Shown piece after piece: positions 1 through 6,994 of a stretch of DNA of 39,922 bases; the stretch's first letter is position 1, and every line of letters begins with the position of its first letter. Position numbers and translations under genes: made by a program. Source of the stretch: Acinetobacter guillouiae CIP 63.46 (GTDB lineage Bacteria > Pseudomonadota > Gammaproteobacteria > Pseudomonadales > Moraxellaceae); the NCBI RefSeq assembly GCF_000368145.1, contig NZ_KB849286.1:310465-350386 (forward strand). Reading direction: 5' to 3'. The notes below the pieces were generated by a model. The model was given only the letters and a program-made list of their open reading frames with translations. It had not been told where the DNA came from and searched no databases.

Positions 1-1978
1 TTGCATCAGTTGAATTAAAATATGTTTTAACTGCCTGAATTTCTGTTTTGATCTTATCTATATCAACATCTAAGGAAGATCGGCGTCCAATGTACTGATC
101 AAGTGCCATGTTAATAAGCGCCTGCCCTGCATCATTGGTTGGTTGCAAAAGTCCAGTGCCATCAATAGGTAGCTTTCGAGTGATAAGCGTATTAAAGTTT
201 CGCTCTTTAACTGAAAGTGCGCCATTTGTTGCTGTAGTCTTAAGTCTAAATACTGTAACTCCGTCATAACTAGTTTTGTCATACTGTGAAGTTAAATAAA
301 CATCTTTGACTTTACACTCAGTGATTGGATTGGCTCCTGTGCCAGCCCAAGTCTTTGCTAGTCTAAACCGTTGATTGCCACTAACAGGCAAATCTACTCT
401 CAATGTTCGACCAAATGAATCTCGATTTTTTTCTTCAATGCGAAAATCCATGTACCGTATTGGGCCTTGAGGATTACCCAAATCATCAATGGATTGGTAC
501 TGAATAGAAATCAAAACATCATTAAAAGTGGTTTTACCGTCTTTGTTGACGTTATACAGCCCTTGTGGAAAGTAGATATTGAATTGCAATTGTGTGGCTG
601 ATTCATGGTATAGCTCAAACCACCCCACCCATTTATTCGCAACAATTTCTAAATAGATTTCGGAGTTGTTTAATCCAGCAGTACTACCATTAAATAATGT
701 AGGTATCTTTGCCCAATCATCATTAATTGTGGTCGCATTCGCTAAACTAATACTATGCTCATCTACAGCACTGACTGAGTAGTTAGCATCTAGATCAACA
801 CTTTCATCATTATCATTTAAGGTTAAACCAGCTGAGATATCATAATTTTCAGTGATGAAATTCCAGTTGTAGTTCACTTGTTTTGCTGAATGCAAAGATA
901 TGGCATAACTAAAATTAGATCCCGAAGTGGTTTTGACTATTGAATCGACTTGATACTGTCCAGACAAATCATAATATTTGGTTGTGCTTTCCTCTGTTAC
1001 TTCATCAATTTCAGTAATTGCAACATTCGCCCCATTTACCAATAGTCCTTTAAACTTCTCAACTGAGTTAATATCTAAGGCAGATTCAACAATAATTTTA
1101 AAATCACTGGTGACAGTGCATAAGCCAGATAGCACAATATTTTCCACCCCAAATTGTGCCCCTGATATTGCAATACCATCTTCAACTTTAAACTTGTCTC
1201 TAAAATCTAAAGTGTTGTCAGTAGTTCGAATCACACCACCAGTCGTGAAATAAATACTTTGACTTTCAATAATCACATCATTTGGCTGTACAAGGCTTTG
1301 ACCATTGATCGAAGATGATTTAGCAACATCAAGAGGAAGTGATGTAAAAGCATTACCAACTTTGTAAATGGTATTACTACCTATAATACTCACACCAGGA
1401 TCATAAGCACTCACACTAATTCCATCAATACCATTTACATCTGTTTCACCATCACGACAGTCCTTGATTTGATAATAACCACGGCCTAAAACCATCAAAC
1501 ATTCTTCAACTTCAATGTTGTTCTCGTAGTATGTGTAAGTGACTGCGATCAAGTCAGGATAAGCGCGCAAAGTGCCGTAAATATCAGGTACACGCGAATT
1601 GATCCGCATCTTGTTTGTACGATTTGCCAATTCATTATTTGAAGATCCAATTTTTTGTTGATCAGGCTTTGGCATCGTGAGTATTGAATAAACACTAAAA
1701 GCAGCCATGATTGCTACAACAGCATAGTAAATATACTGCAACCAACTCGGCTTTATCACAACATAAAAAGTACCCTCAAGCCCTTGTAAATGCTCAATAT
1801 CGGCTTTGCTCTTTGGCGTAACATCATTACTTTCAGCAACATAGTTGTGATATATATAAGTATTTTCAGGAAATACTGTAAATTGCTGAGCCAAATATGC
1901 ACAGACATCATCTACCTGTTCCGTGGACCAAGTATTTTTATCATATGGATCTGGACAAATAATGACTGTTTTTTTCAT
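1..1978 (-). CDS. TipJ/J-like tail tip host-specificity protein, C-terminus cut by window edge
   Basis: An open minus-strand frame runs from an ATG at 1978 to the window edge (659 complete codons, no stop). The order K-like gene then a very long protein is the usual one for the lambda J/TipJ host-specificity protein, which forms the tail tip hub and contacts the receptor. The N-terminus carries one clear hydrophobic segment at about residues 80-105 (around LQYIYYAVVAIMAAF), seen in TipJ-type proteins of Acinetobacter phages as I remember them; the rest is beta-rich and low in cysteine. The start overlaps the stop of the upstream K-like gene as ATGA, so translation is probably coupled. Family call rests on context and general resemblance; the receptor-binding C-terminus is outside the window. 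Confidence 0.75.
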   Translation of the reverse strand, partial: MKKTVIICPDPYDKNTWSTEQVDDVCAYLAQQFTVFPENTYIYHNYVAESNDVTPKSKADIEHLQGLEGTFYVVIKPSWLQYIYYAVVAIMAAFSVYSILTMPKPDQQKIGSSNNELANRTNKMRINSRVPDIYGTLRAYPDLIAVTYTYYENNIEVEECLMVLGRGYYQIKDCRDGETDVNGIDGISVSAYDPGVSIIGSNTIYKVGNAFTSLPLDVAKSSSINGQSLVQPNDVIIESQSIYFTTGGVIRTTDNTLDFRDKFKVEDGIAISGAQFGVENIVLSGLCTVTSDFKIIVESALDINSVEKFKGLLVNGANVAITEIDEVTEESTTKYYDLSGQYQVDSIVKTTSGSNFSYAISLHSAKQVNYNWNFITENYDISAGLTLNDNDESVDLDANYSVSAVDEHSISLANATTINDDWAKIPTLFNGSTAGLNNSEIYLEIVANKWVGWFELYHESATQLQFNIYFPQGLYNVNKDGKTTFNDVLISIQYQSIDDLGNPQGPIRYMDFRIEEKNRDSFGRTLRVDLPVSGNQRFRLAKTWAGTGANPITECKVKDVYLTSQYDKTSYDGVTVFRLKTTATNGALSVKERNFNTLITRKLPIDGTGLLQPTNDAGQALINMALDQYIGRRSSLDVDIDKIKTEIQAVKTYFNSTDA

Positions 1979-2295
1979 GTGTAATATCTCGTCTGTCTAA
2001 AACCCATCTTGATAATTTCTAGTGGTACATATTGAGCGCCACGTTTCGAAAGATGCAGTAATTTATCTTCAAAAAAAACCCCAACATGTGTTGGGGATTC
2101 TTTACCATTTAAGAAAAAGACAATGCAGGGTGAGATGGGTTCCTCAAGAACATCAAAGCCAGCATTACCATTTAGAAAGTCATTTAATCGCTGTGTTAAA
2201 TCTTCGCCAGTGATTTGCTTCCAAGCCTCGCAAGCAAATTCATTGCATGTGTATTTAGAGGTCCACACTCGATCCAATAAGTTATCTATAGTCAT
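1975..2295 (-). CDS. Tail assembly protein K-like (NlpC/P60-type cysteine hydrolase fold)
   Basis: This 106-aa protein has the NlpC/P60-like arrangement of a Cys-containing segment near the N-terminus (CNEFACEAWKQITG, residues about 17-30) and a later His (SPTHVGVFF, about residue 70). In lambda-type phages such proteins (gpK) act with the tail tip, and some cleave peptidoglycan. It sits between the L-like protein (start directly abutting the previous stop region at 2295) and the TipJ-like gene (4-base ATGA overlap), the standard K position. It is shorter than lambda K because it lacks the N-terminal JAB/Mov34 half. Enzymatic activity is inferred, not shown. Confidence 0.65.
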   Translation of the reverse strand: MTIDNLLDRVWTSKYTCNEFACEAWKQITGEDLTQRLNDFLNGNAGFDVLEEPISPCIVFFLNGKESPTHVGVFFEDKLLHLSKRGAQYVPLEIIKMGFRQTRYYT

Positions 2296-2780
2296 TAGGC
2301 TCTCCGAAGCAATGGAAATTCTTCAATCGTGTAAATACGACCTGTTCTCACACTGTTGAGTTGCGGTGCTTGAGCATCAAAAGTCGCTAATCCTGATGTA
2401 TCTTTCGACACACTTGGAATCTCTAAAGCAGGCATAGAGATCATCGGTTCTGTTAAATCATCATCACGATAAATTTTAAAAGAACACTCAGGTTTGATTT
2501 TAGGAAACGAGCTTGAATGAATCTTTTTAACTTCATCCATCAGCTCATCATCCATATCAGCAAGCGTAATAGATAACGTTTGATCTAAATCATTGGTGAC
2601 ATTATTTCGCTTGATCGACATAGGCTTATAATCATAATTCTGATTACCAGCTGTAATACCCTCATCATTATTTCTTACATAGCGATAAACTTTTGAAAAA
2701 CTTGGATGGCTGATCTCAATGCACTCAAGCTGTTTTACACCACCACCAGCATTTAAGAAGAAAGACACATAATCAGACAT
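2295..2780 (-). CDS. Tail tip protein L-like (DUF1833 family)
   Basis: The 161-aa protein starts MSDYVSFFLNAGGGVKQLEC and is rich in beta-type sequence with a conserved-looking middle (YDYKPMSIKRNNVTNDLDQT). DUF1833 proteins occupy the position of lambda gpL in many siphophages and are part of the distal tail. It overlaps the M-like gene by 8 bases and its stop coincides with the start of the K-like gene, so M-L-K-J are tightly coupled. Family assignment is from recognition of sequence style plus position. Confidence 0.65.
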   Translation of the reverse strand: MSDYVSFFLNAGGGVKQLECIEISHPSFSKVYRYVRNNDEGITAGNQNYDYKPMSIKRNNVTNDLDQTLSITLADMDDELMDEVKKIHSSSFPKIKPECSFKIYRDDDLTEPMISMPALEIPSVSKDTSGLATFDAQAPQLNSVRTGRIYTIEEFPLLRRA

Positions 2781-3258
2781 GAATACTCCTTAATGCTTTA
2801 GGCATATCATCATTTACAAGTTTTTCAAGTGGGTCTGGCAATTCAGATAGATCAACATTATCACTACCCACTTCAACCAAAAGCCGATCCACTTCAATGT
2901 CTACAATCGGCTTTACTCGAAGTTGAGCTGAACATGTAAAAATAAGACCATCCACACTATTTAATTGAAAAGAGTCCTCAACAAAATACGCTTCATAGTT
3001 CTTATATTCAGGTCCATTCACTTTGAGTGGTGCATAAAAAAACTCATTTGGGTTTTCACACCAAACATTATGTAAAGCATTTAGATATTGAAACCCTGCT
3101 TCTTTTACAACCCATCGGACACTTACAGTGTGGTATGCACTCTTAAATACTCGTCGATAACGCGGTGCGCCACCATCAAGTTCTTGAGAAATAACACCAC
3201 TCTTGAATCCAACAGAATAACCACTTTGCGTGACGCATCTTAATAAGACATTTGGCAT
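2773..3258 (-). CDS. Minor tail protein M-like (distal tail)
   Basis: This 161-aa protein lies where lambda gpM lies: after the tape measure and cargo genes and directly before L-K-J homologues. It contains aromatic-rich beta segments (SAYHTVSVRWVVKEAGFQYL; NEFFYAPLKVNGPEYKNYEA) typical of the distal tail/M family. No enzymatic motif is visible. It is preceded on the minus strand by a strong intrinsic terminator (3270-3297), so its expression requires read-through or antitermination from upstream late transcripts, or an unseen promoter. Confidence 0.6.
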   Translation of the reverse strand: MPNVLLRCVTQSGYSVGFKSGVISQELDGGAPRYRRVFKSAYHTVSVRWVVKEAGFQYLNALHNVWCENPNEFFYAPLKVNGPEYKNYEAYFVEDSFQLNSVDGLIFTCSAQLRVKPIVDIEVDRLLVEVGSDNVDLSELPDPLEKLVNDDMPKALRSIHV

Positions 3259-3269
3259 GGTTTCTCCAA

Positions 3270-3297
3270 TAAAAAACCCACTCAGGTGAGTGGGTTT
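3270..3297 (-). terminator. Intrinsic terminator
   Basis: A 10-bp perfect stem (AAACCCACTC / GAGTGGGTTT) with a 4-base loop is followed on the minus strand by a T-run. It lies after the small membrane gene 3321-3452 and before the M-like gene. Confidence 0.85.
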
Positions 3298-3320
3298 GGT
3301 AATAATAGGACTTAGAAATA

Positions 3321-3452
3321 CTAAGTTGATTCCTCTTCATTAATCTTAGAGCCATCAGCACTTTCATGACCAATTGGCTTTTGTAAAAACATTAATATAG
3401 CCATTGCTAAAATAATTCCGATACAAGAAGCTGAAGCACTAACAGCAGACAT
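3321..3452 (-). CDS. Small single-span membrane protein, 43 aa
   Basis: An ATG at 3452 opens a 43-codon frame ending TAG at 3321. The product has a hydrophobic span (residues about 4-22, ASCIGIILAMAILMFL) followed by a charged tail ending in NEEEST. A GAAG-type ribosome site lies 8-10 bases upstream. It sits alone between two intrinsic terminators (3485-3507 and 3270-3297), the layout of a small cargo (moron) gene. Function unknown. Confidence 0.5.
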   Translation of the reverse strand: MSAVSASASCIGIILAMAILMFLQKPIGHESADGSKINEEEST

Positions 3453-3484
3453 AAAGCATCTTCTTAAGCAATATCGCAATCGTT

Positions 3485-3507
3485 AAAAAAGCACCCTACG
3501 GTGCTTT
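3485..3507 (-). terminator. Intrinsic terminator after DUF4236 gene
   Basis: AAAGCACC / GGTGCTTT-type stem around 3490-3507 followed on the minus strand by TTTTTT; it lies 17 bases after the stop of the DUF4236 gene. Confidence 0.85.
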
Positions 3508-3523
3508 CTAAAAGGCTCTAGCA

Positions 3524-3841
3524 TTAAAAAATCAAGTAAAGAAAGAATACGATGACAGCTAAAATTAATAAGAATTTAAACACTCCCTTAAATGATCCAG
3601 CATCTCTAGAGTCTTGATTTGATGAAAGTGGTGTCTTCACCTTACTTTGTTTATTTCTAGGTGAATAAGACGAATAGGATAACCCTGTTCCTGGCAATCC
3701 AACTGTAGTTCTTGTGCCCTTTTTACCCACATTAACTCTTGCACCGTTTTTCCCAACAGATACGCTTGAAACTCCCTTTTTGGTGAGATTCACACGAACA
3801 CCAGGCATAATTTTAATGCTTTTTCTAAAATTAAATCCCAT
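3524..3841 (-). CDS. DUF4236 protein with C-terminal membrane anchor
   Basis: The N-terminal 55 residues match the DUF4236 pattern (MGFNFRKSIKIMPGVRVNLT, then SVSVGKNGARVNVGKKGTRT and GLPGTGLSY). A linker of about 30 residues leads to a single strongly hydrophobic C-terminal span (about 87-105), so the protein is probably tail-anchored. DUF4236 proteins occur in prophages and plasmids; their function is unknown. The gene starts 3 bases after the stop of the small secreted cysteine protein (TAA-GCA-ATG), so the two are one cargo unit with its own terminator. Confidence 0.8.
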   Translation of the reverse strand: MGFNFRKSIKIMPGVRVNLTKKGVSSVSVGKNGARVNVGKKGTRTTVGLPGTGLSYSSYSPRNKQSKVKTPLSSNQDSRDAGSFKGVFKFLLILAVIVFFLYLIF

Positions 3842-3844
3842 TGC

Positions 3845-4021
3845 TTATTTTCCGCAAATTTTCTTAGATCCACTAATTGAACCATCATTGCAAACAAATT
3901 TACCTGCCTGACAATGCTTTACCCCACCCTTACTACCCGAACAAGGTTGACGACCTCGCCCAGCATCAGAGAATGAAGCAAAACCTAATGCTAAAACCAA
4001 CCCCAATGCGATCTTTTTCAT
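3845..4021 (-). CDS. Small secreted cysteine-containing protein, 58 aa
   Basis: An ATG at 4021 opens a 58-aa frame (stop 3845-3847). It has a clear signal peptide ([20 protein letters not shown], cleavage near residue 20) and four cysteines in the mature part (PCSGS, KHCQAG, FVCNDG, KKICGK), suggesting a small disulfide-bonded periplasmic or secreted protein. It is followed 3 bases later by the DUF4236 gene. No strong Shine-Dalgarno is seen, while a TATAAT box lies 14-19 bases upstream, so the leader would be very short. Function unknown. Confidence 0.6.
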   Translation of the reverse strand: MKKIALGLVLALGFASFSDAGRGRQPCSGSKGGVKHCQAGKFVCNDGSISGSKKICGK

Positions 4022-4034
4022 ATCGATACCAATT

Positions 4035-4040
4035 ATTATA
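4035..4040 (-). promoter_or_regulatory. Possible -10 box for the secreted-protein/DUF4236 unit
   Basis: A perfect TATAAT (minus strand) stands just upstream of the start at 4021; only a poor -35 (CATTTG at 17-bp spacing) is seen. The region 4022-4102 otherwise holds nothing recognisable. Confidence 0.35.
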
Positions 4041-4102
4041 AAGTGCTACTAATGTAACAAATGGTAAAGATGGTGTGAACATTAATTAGACTAAATAGTA
4101 GT

Positions 4103-4126
4103 AAAAAACCTCCCGAGGGAGGTTTG
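4103..4126 (-). terminator. Intrinsic terminator after second antirepressor gene
   Basis: AAACCTCCC-TCG-GGGAGGTTT stem followed by TTTTTTA on the minus strand, immediately after the stop of the 4132-5007 gene; it closes the arc-ant-ant unit. Confidence 0.85.
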
Positions 4127-4131
4127 TTAAA

Positions 4132-5007
4132 TTACCACGCTGGCGCATTAAACCATTTAGGATTCACGCCTATTCGATGACCTGATGATAAATTAATTGT
4201 CCTACAATATTGATCAACCAATGGTGTGCCACACTTGGTTTTGAAATCGAATCCAATACTAACCTTTCGAGCTAATACATTGGATTCCATGATGTACTGA
4301 TGAAAATAAATGAAATCATTTGGAGCTACTAACTCTAACGCTTTCCAAACATTGTTCATAGCGCCATTCTGAGCAAGAATTGCTTCAGTTAATTTACGAA
4401 CCAATTCATATGGTTCATTGCTTACATTTTGCGTTGGTGCTTTGTGCTGATACCAGCCATCTCCCAGCCACTTTAACGCCTCATCAAATCGACTTAATGG
4501 CAATTCTTGATAACGTGGAATATCAAATACATTGTAGAACTCATGATAAATAGATTGATAAGTTCGCTTATCTCTTTGCGCTTTACGAAGCACAGCGTCT
4601 TTGATTGCTTGCTGTTGTTCTGCCGTGATTGTATTAGGGTGTATTTCAGCAACTTTAGACATGAAGTGCTTATACAAAACATCATAGCATTCAAGTTGGT
4701 ATTTAATGAGTGTGTCTTTAATTTCAGGTTTGACACGGTTTACATCTATTCCAAAAAGCCAGCCATTTAAATAACCAATAGGGAGGGTTAAAACTTCTTG
4801 TTCACCACCTTTTGAAGGTGCCTTTATCATACAGGCACCTTGGCTAAGTGCATGATTACGCTTAATCCTTTGCCGTTGAGCTTCCCAATCAAGCCCTATA
4901 TTTTCACAAATCGACTTCATTGCTACATAAGGCTTATTTTCATGAAAGAACACTGGTACATCTTGGTTGTTGAATTTAACAACTTGTGGTAGATTATTTG
5001 AAGTCAT
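4132..5007 (-). CDS. Phage antirepressor, P22_AR_N plus ORF6C domains
   Basis: The 291-aa protein has an N-terminal antirepressor domain (residues about 8-120: VPVFFHENKPYVAMKSICEN, then LPIGYLNGWLFGIDVNRVKP) characteristic of the P22 Ant N-terminal family, and a C-terminal half resembling ORF6C (RDKRTYQSIYHEFYNVFDIP, about residues 145-185). Such proteins bind and inactivate a CI-type repressor, inducing the prophage. A ribosome site AGGA sits 7 bases before the ATG. It follows the BRO-type antirepressor with 83 bases between and ends at a strong terminator, so both are probably transcribed from the promoter upstream of the Arc-like gene. Family known; the target repressor is inferred. Confidence 0.8.
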   Translation of the reverse strand: MTSNNLPQVVKFNNQDVPVFFHENKPYVAMKSICENIGLDWEAQRQRIKRNHALSQGACMIKAPSKGGEQEVLTLPIGYLNGWLFGIDVNRVKPEIKDTLIKYQLECYDVLYKHFMSKVAEIHPNTITAEQQQAIKDAVLRKAQRDKRTYQSIYHEFYNVFDIPRYQELPLSRFDEALKWLGDGWYQHKAPTQNVSNEPYELVRKLTEAILAQNGAMNNVWKALELVAPNDFIYFHQYIMESNVLARKVSIGFDFKTKCGTPLVDQYCRTINLSSGHRIGVNPKWFNAPAW

Positions 5008-5036
5008 ATTTAATTCCTAAATGTTGACAATCAATC

Positions 5037-5068
5037 AAGCCCTGCTCGCCAAAGTCACGGGCTTTTTT
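5037..5068 (+). terminator. Plus-strand terminator-like hairpin between the two antirepressor genes
   Basis: AAGCCC (5037-5042) pairs with GGGCTT (5059-5064), and the T-run (5063-5068) is only on the plus-strand side, although no plus-strand gene is seen upstream. It may block antisense transcription or be part of a leader structure of the downstream minus gene. Confidence 0.45.
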
Positions 5069-5090
5069 GTTGTCTGAAATATTGTTCATG

Positions 5091-5843
5091 TTATGCCTGA
5101 AAAATAGAGTTGAGTTTCACCCCGTAAACTGCTTCCCATGCTTCCCTCGGGTAAATCTTTACAGTTCCAAAATTTGGATCAGCAATATCTTTAATTTTCT
5201 TACCCTTAGCTTCACACCATTTTTTCAATTTGTGCCAGCCATATTTTCCACCAGTCTTAATTTCTACAGCTTTAATTGATGCGTAGTTTTTGGATTCACC
5301 TAACTGTTCTTTAAGTGCTTCTGCTTGTCGACTTTTAGCAGATGCAGTGGCCATAGCAGTAGCAGTTTTCTTGTCACTGATATGAGCTTTTGTTTCGATT
5401 GCATGATCACGTTCAGTTAGCGCTTGCTGTAATTCTTGAGTCTTTCGAATAATCACATTGTTAGCAACTTGCAAAGCTTTAGCTATTATTAACTCAGGAT
5501 CGTCATTCTCTTGACCAGCAATATAGCCACCATTTTTACGAATGCTTGGTAGAACTACTGAAGTGATCCATTTTTTAAAAGACTTAGCTTCGGGTTTTCG
5601 ACTTTTAAGTGTTGCTGAGTACAAACCCGACTCGTTAATAGTAATGACTTCTTGACTTCCACCAAGGGTCTGTACAATTGACAGCCCCCTTTCTTCATTA
5701 TCAAGGTGTCGTGTCATTGCAGATGTTTCACTATATTCAAGTACTTTAGCTACATCTGAAGCAACGAACCAGATTTCACCATCTTCTTTGATAATTGTGC
5801 GGATTTCATTTTGATTGAAGTTAAAAACAGATAGATTGCTCAT
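5091..5843 (-). CDS. BRO-N domain antirepressor (Ant-like)
   Basis: The N-terminal ~110 residues are a BRO-N domain (IRTIIKEDGEIWFVASDVAK, YSETSAMTRHLDNEERGL, then INESGLYSATLKSRKPEAKS and KKWITSVVLPSIRKNGGY). A coiled middle follows (about 130-185), then a C-terminal KilAC-like part (YGWHKLKKWCEAKGKKIKDI). Proteins of this type act as phage antirepressors or DNA-binding regulators. Its start overlaps the stop of the Arc-like gene (ATGA), exactly as in an arc-ant operon. Repressed, by inference, by the Arc-like and Mnt-like proteins at the promoter 6047-6075. Confidence 0.85.
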   Translation of the reverse strand: MSNLSVFNFNQNEIRTIIKEDGEIWFVASDVAKVLEYSETSAMTRHLDNEERGLSIVQTLGGSQEVITINESGLYSATLKSRKPEAKSFKKWITSVVLPSIRKNGGYIAGQENDDPELIIAKALQVANNVIIRKTQELQQALTERDHAIETKAHISDKKTATAMATASAKSRQAEALKEQLGESKNYASIKAVEIKTGGKYGWHKLKKWCEAKGKKIKDIADPNFGTVKIYPREAWEAVYGVKLNSIFQA

Positions 5844-6004
5844 ACTGTGCCCTCCCCCTTATGCTTTTGTTTTCCAATCCATTCTTGGACTATCTCATTC
5901 AATTGAGCAGTCATTGAACGCCTGTGCTTCACCGCTTCAACTTTTAATTCGCTCACTAATTCATGAGGCATTCGAATATTAACTTGTGTATCGTTTCTTG
6001 CCAT
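5840..6004 (-). CDS. Arc-like ribbon-helix-helix repressor, 54 aa
   Basis: A longer frame begins upstream, but the ATG at 6004 has a GGAG 7 bases before it and gives MARNDTQVNIRMPHELVSEL, a standard Arc-family start. The beta strand (TQVNIRMP) is followed by two helices (ELVSELKVEAVKHRRSMTAQ and LNEIVQEWIGKQK). 54 aa matches P22 Arc (53 aa). Arc represses the ant promoter and its own gene. It is translationally coupled to the BRO-type antirepressor (4-base overlap), the P22 arc-ant order. Confidence 0.85.
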   Translation of the reverse strand: MARNDTQVNIRMPHELVSELKVEAVKHRRSMTAQLNEIVQEWIGKQKHKGEGTV

Positions 6005-6026
6005 TTTAGACTCCAATAAAGCAATT

Positions 6027-6040
6027 ATGCTATATAGCAT
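6027..6040. promoter_or_regulatory. Operator palindrome for Arc/Mnt-like repressor
   Basis: ATGCTATATAGCAT is a perfect 14-bp palindrome located at the predicted +1 of the arc-ant promoter. The half-site TGCTATA recurs as TTTATAGCA (6047-6055, on the -10 box) and TGCTATATA (6083-6091, next to the opposing -10 box), as expected for a ribbon-helix-helix operator array. Confidence 0.65.
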
Positions 6041-6046
6041 TTTTAC

Positions 6047-6075
6047 TTTATAGCAGTATTGATTTATTGTGTAAA
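6047..6075 (-). promoter_or_regulatory. Promoter of the arc-ant operon
   Basis: Minus strand: -35 TTTACA (6075-6070), 17-bp spacer, -10 TATAAA (6052-6047). The start point would be near 6040, inside the palindromic operator, with about 36 bases of leader before the Arc-like ATG. Confidence 0.7.
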
Positions 6076-6095
6076 GCACTTTTGCTATATATTAT
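6067..6095 (+). promoter_or_regulatory. Divergent promoter of the Mnt-like gene
   Basis: Plus strand: -35 TTGTGT (6067-6072), 17-bp spacer, -10 TATTAT (6090-6095). Its -35 overlaps the -35 of the arc-ant promoter, so the two promoters compete, as Pant and Pmnt do in P22 immI. Confidence 0.5.
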
Positions 6096-6140
6096 GTGAA
6101 AACCCAGTAAAGACTGATTAATTCGATATAGGCTTTTTTA

Positions 6141-6407
6141 ATGGCAAAAGATTACACGCAGGTGAATTTCAGAATCCCTGTTGATTTGAAAGATCGCATT
6201 GATCTGGCAGCCGCTGAAAACAAGCAATCTATTACAGCGGAAATTGTTGAACGTTTGGAGTCAAGCTTCAGTAATGAAGTAACTATTTCAAGCGACATTA
6301 TGGAAACTCTTGAACAAAGTAATGATCGTATGGAAAGAGCTGTATTGTTAATTGAAAAGCTTATGCAGAGAGTTGAAGAATTAGAAACAAATAAGCCCAC
6401 TGATTAA
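6141..6407 (+). CDS. Mnt-like ribbon-helix-helix repressor, 88 aa
   Basis: MAKDYTQVNFRIPVDLKDRI is an Arc/Mnt-family strand-helix start, followed by the second helix (NKQSITAEIVERLESSF) and a C-terminal predicted coiled coil (about residues 52-82), which in P22 Mnt (83 aa) makes the tetramer. Length and domain order match Mnt rather than Arc. It is divergent from the Arc-like gene across 136 bp of shared promoter/operator DNA, the P22 immI layout. The ribosome site is weak (TAGG 8-12 bases upstream). It should keep the antirepressor genes off in the lysogen. Confidence 0.8.
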   Translation: MAKDYTQVNFRIPVDLKDRIDLAAAENKQSITAEIVERLESSFSNEVTISSDIMETLEQSNDRMERAVLLIEKLMQRVEELETNKPTD

Positions 6408-6420
6408 GGTGGGCTTATTT
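6390..6420. terminator. Bidirectional terminator between convergent genes
   Basis: A perfect 11-bp stem (6390-6400 with 6409-6419, AATAAGCCCAC/GTGGGCTTATT) overlaps the last codons of the Mnt-like gene and of the convergent minus ORF 6404-6583. Confidence 0.7.
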
Positions 6421-6583
6421 GCAGAGGTGGCTTAAATCTCATCTCAAACTTCTTTTCGACAATTTCGGCTTGGGATAACACACAATCGAGCTTTAAACCA
6501 ATCTCTAAGGTCTTTTTGTGTAAACTCACAATTTCATGCATGATGAATGATTGAGTTTGAACACATGATAAGTTTTTCATCAT
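6404..6583 (-). CDS. Hypothetical 59-aa protein, convergent with the Mnt-like gene
   Basis: Two adjacent ATGs (6583, 6580) follow GAGAAG; the second has the better spacing, so the product is MKNLSCVQTQSFIMHEIVSL plus about 40 residues, mostly helical with two cysteines. It ends on the shared terminator at 6390-6420. About 100 bases upstream is a promoter with an inverted repeat filling its spacer (6687-6715), suggesting a repressed, independently controlled gene. No family recognised. An upstream TTG extension to 6622 is less likely. Confidence 0.45.
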   Translation of the reverse strand: MMKNLSCVQTQSFIMHEIVSLHKKTLEIGLKLDCVLSQAEIVEKKFEMRFKPPLQISPP

Positions 6584-6686
6584 GCTTCTCTTCTGTTGAT
6601 TGAAAAATACACCAGTCAACAAAAAAACTCACTTCACTTACAATCAGTAGGGCTTTTACTCAAAAACGAGATAATTATGAAATTTA

Positions 6687-6715
6687 AATTTAGTATTAAT
6701 ATTTAATACCGTCAA
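6687..6715 (-). promoter_or_regulatory. Promoter with a 17-bp inverted repeat as spacer
   Basis: Minus strand: -35 TTGACG (6715-6710) and -10 TAAATT (6692-6687). The 17-bp spacer (6693-6709) is a perfect inverted repeat GTATTAA-TAT-TTAATAC, so a bound dimer would occlude RNA polymerase. It drives 6404-6583 in the minus direction. Confidence 0.5.
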
Positions 6716-6736
6716 GCATTATTTTATGCAAAAGAA

Positions 6737-6758
6737 CAAAACCGCCTTTCGGCGGTTT
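6737..6758 (-). terminator. Intrinsic terminator
   Basis: AAACCGCC-GAAA-GGCGGTTT stem with a following T-rich tract on the minus strand (TTTTGTTCTTTT). It lies upstream of the promoter at 6687-6715 and downstream of the small minus ORF 6881-6994. Confidence 0.7.
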
Positions 6759-6880
6759 GGTTTACCAATCGTTAGATTGAGATTTTTGGTTTGATGTTCA
6801 AATATGCTCACCCATAAACAGGCTTTGAAATACGCCAAGTATCTAGTTTTAGGATTGCCGTTGATTAGATTATTTTTGGA

Positions 6881-6994
6881 TTATCGTTTAGGTGAATATC
6901 GTCCATCACTTTGTTGCTCAAACTCAACCCTTTCATTACCAACTACATCTGCTCCATAGCTATTTTTTGCTAAATATTCCATGGTTATATCCAT
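6881..6994 (-). CDS. Possible 37-aa protein with strong ribosome site, antisense to the KilAC ORF start
   Basis: ATG at 6994 is preceded by GGAGGA at a 6-base spacing, one of the best ribosome sites in the window. The product is MDITMEYLAKNSYGADVVGN plus 17 residues ending SPKR. No family recognised. A terminator on the same strand follows at 6737-6758. It overlaps the 5' end of the plus-strand KilAC frame, which itself has no ribosome site, so one of the two starts is probably not used. No other gene is seen in 6584-6880. Confidence 0.3.
   Translation of the reverse strand: MDITMEYLAKNSYGADVVGNERVEFEQQSDGRYSPKR

Noticed and set aside
3176-3373. Minus-strand 65-aa ORF
   Set aside because: Runs through a terminator and the M-like gene in another frame; the 43-aa ORF 3321-3452 has better features.
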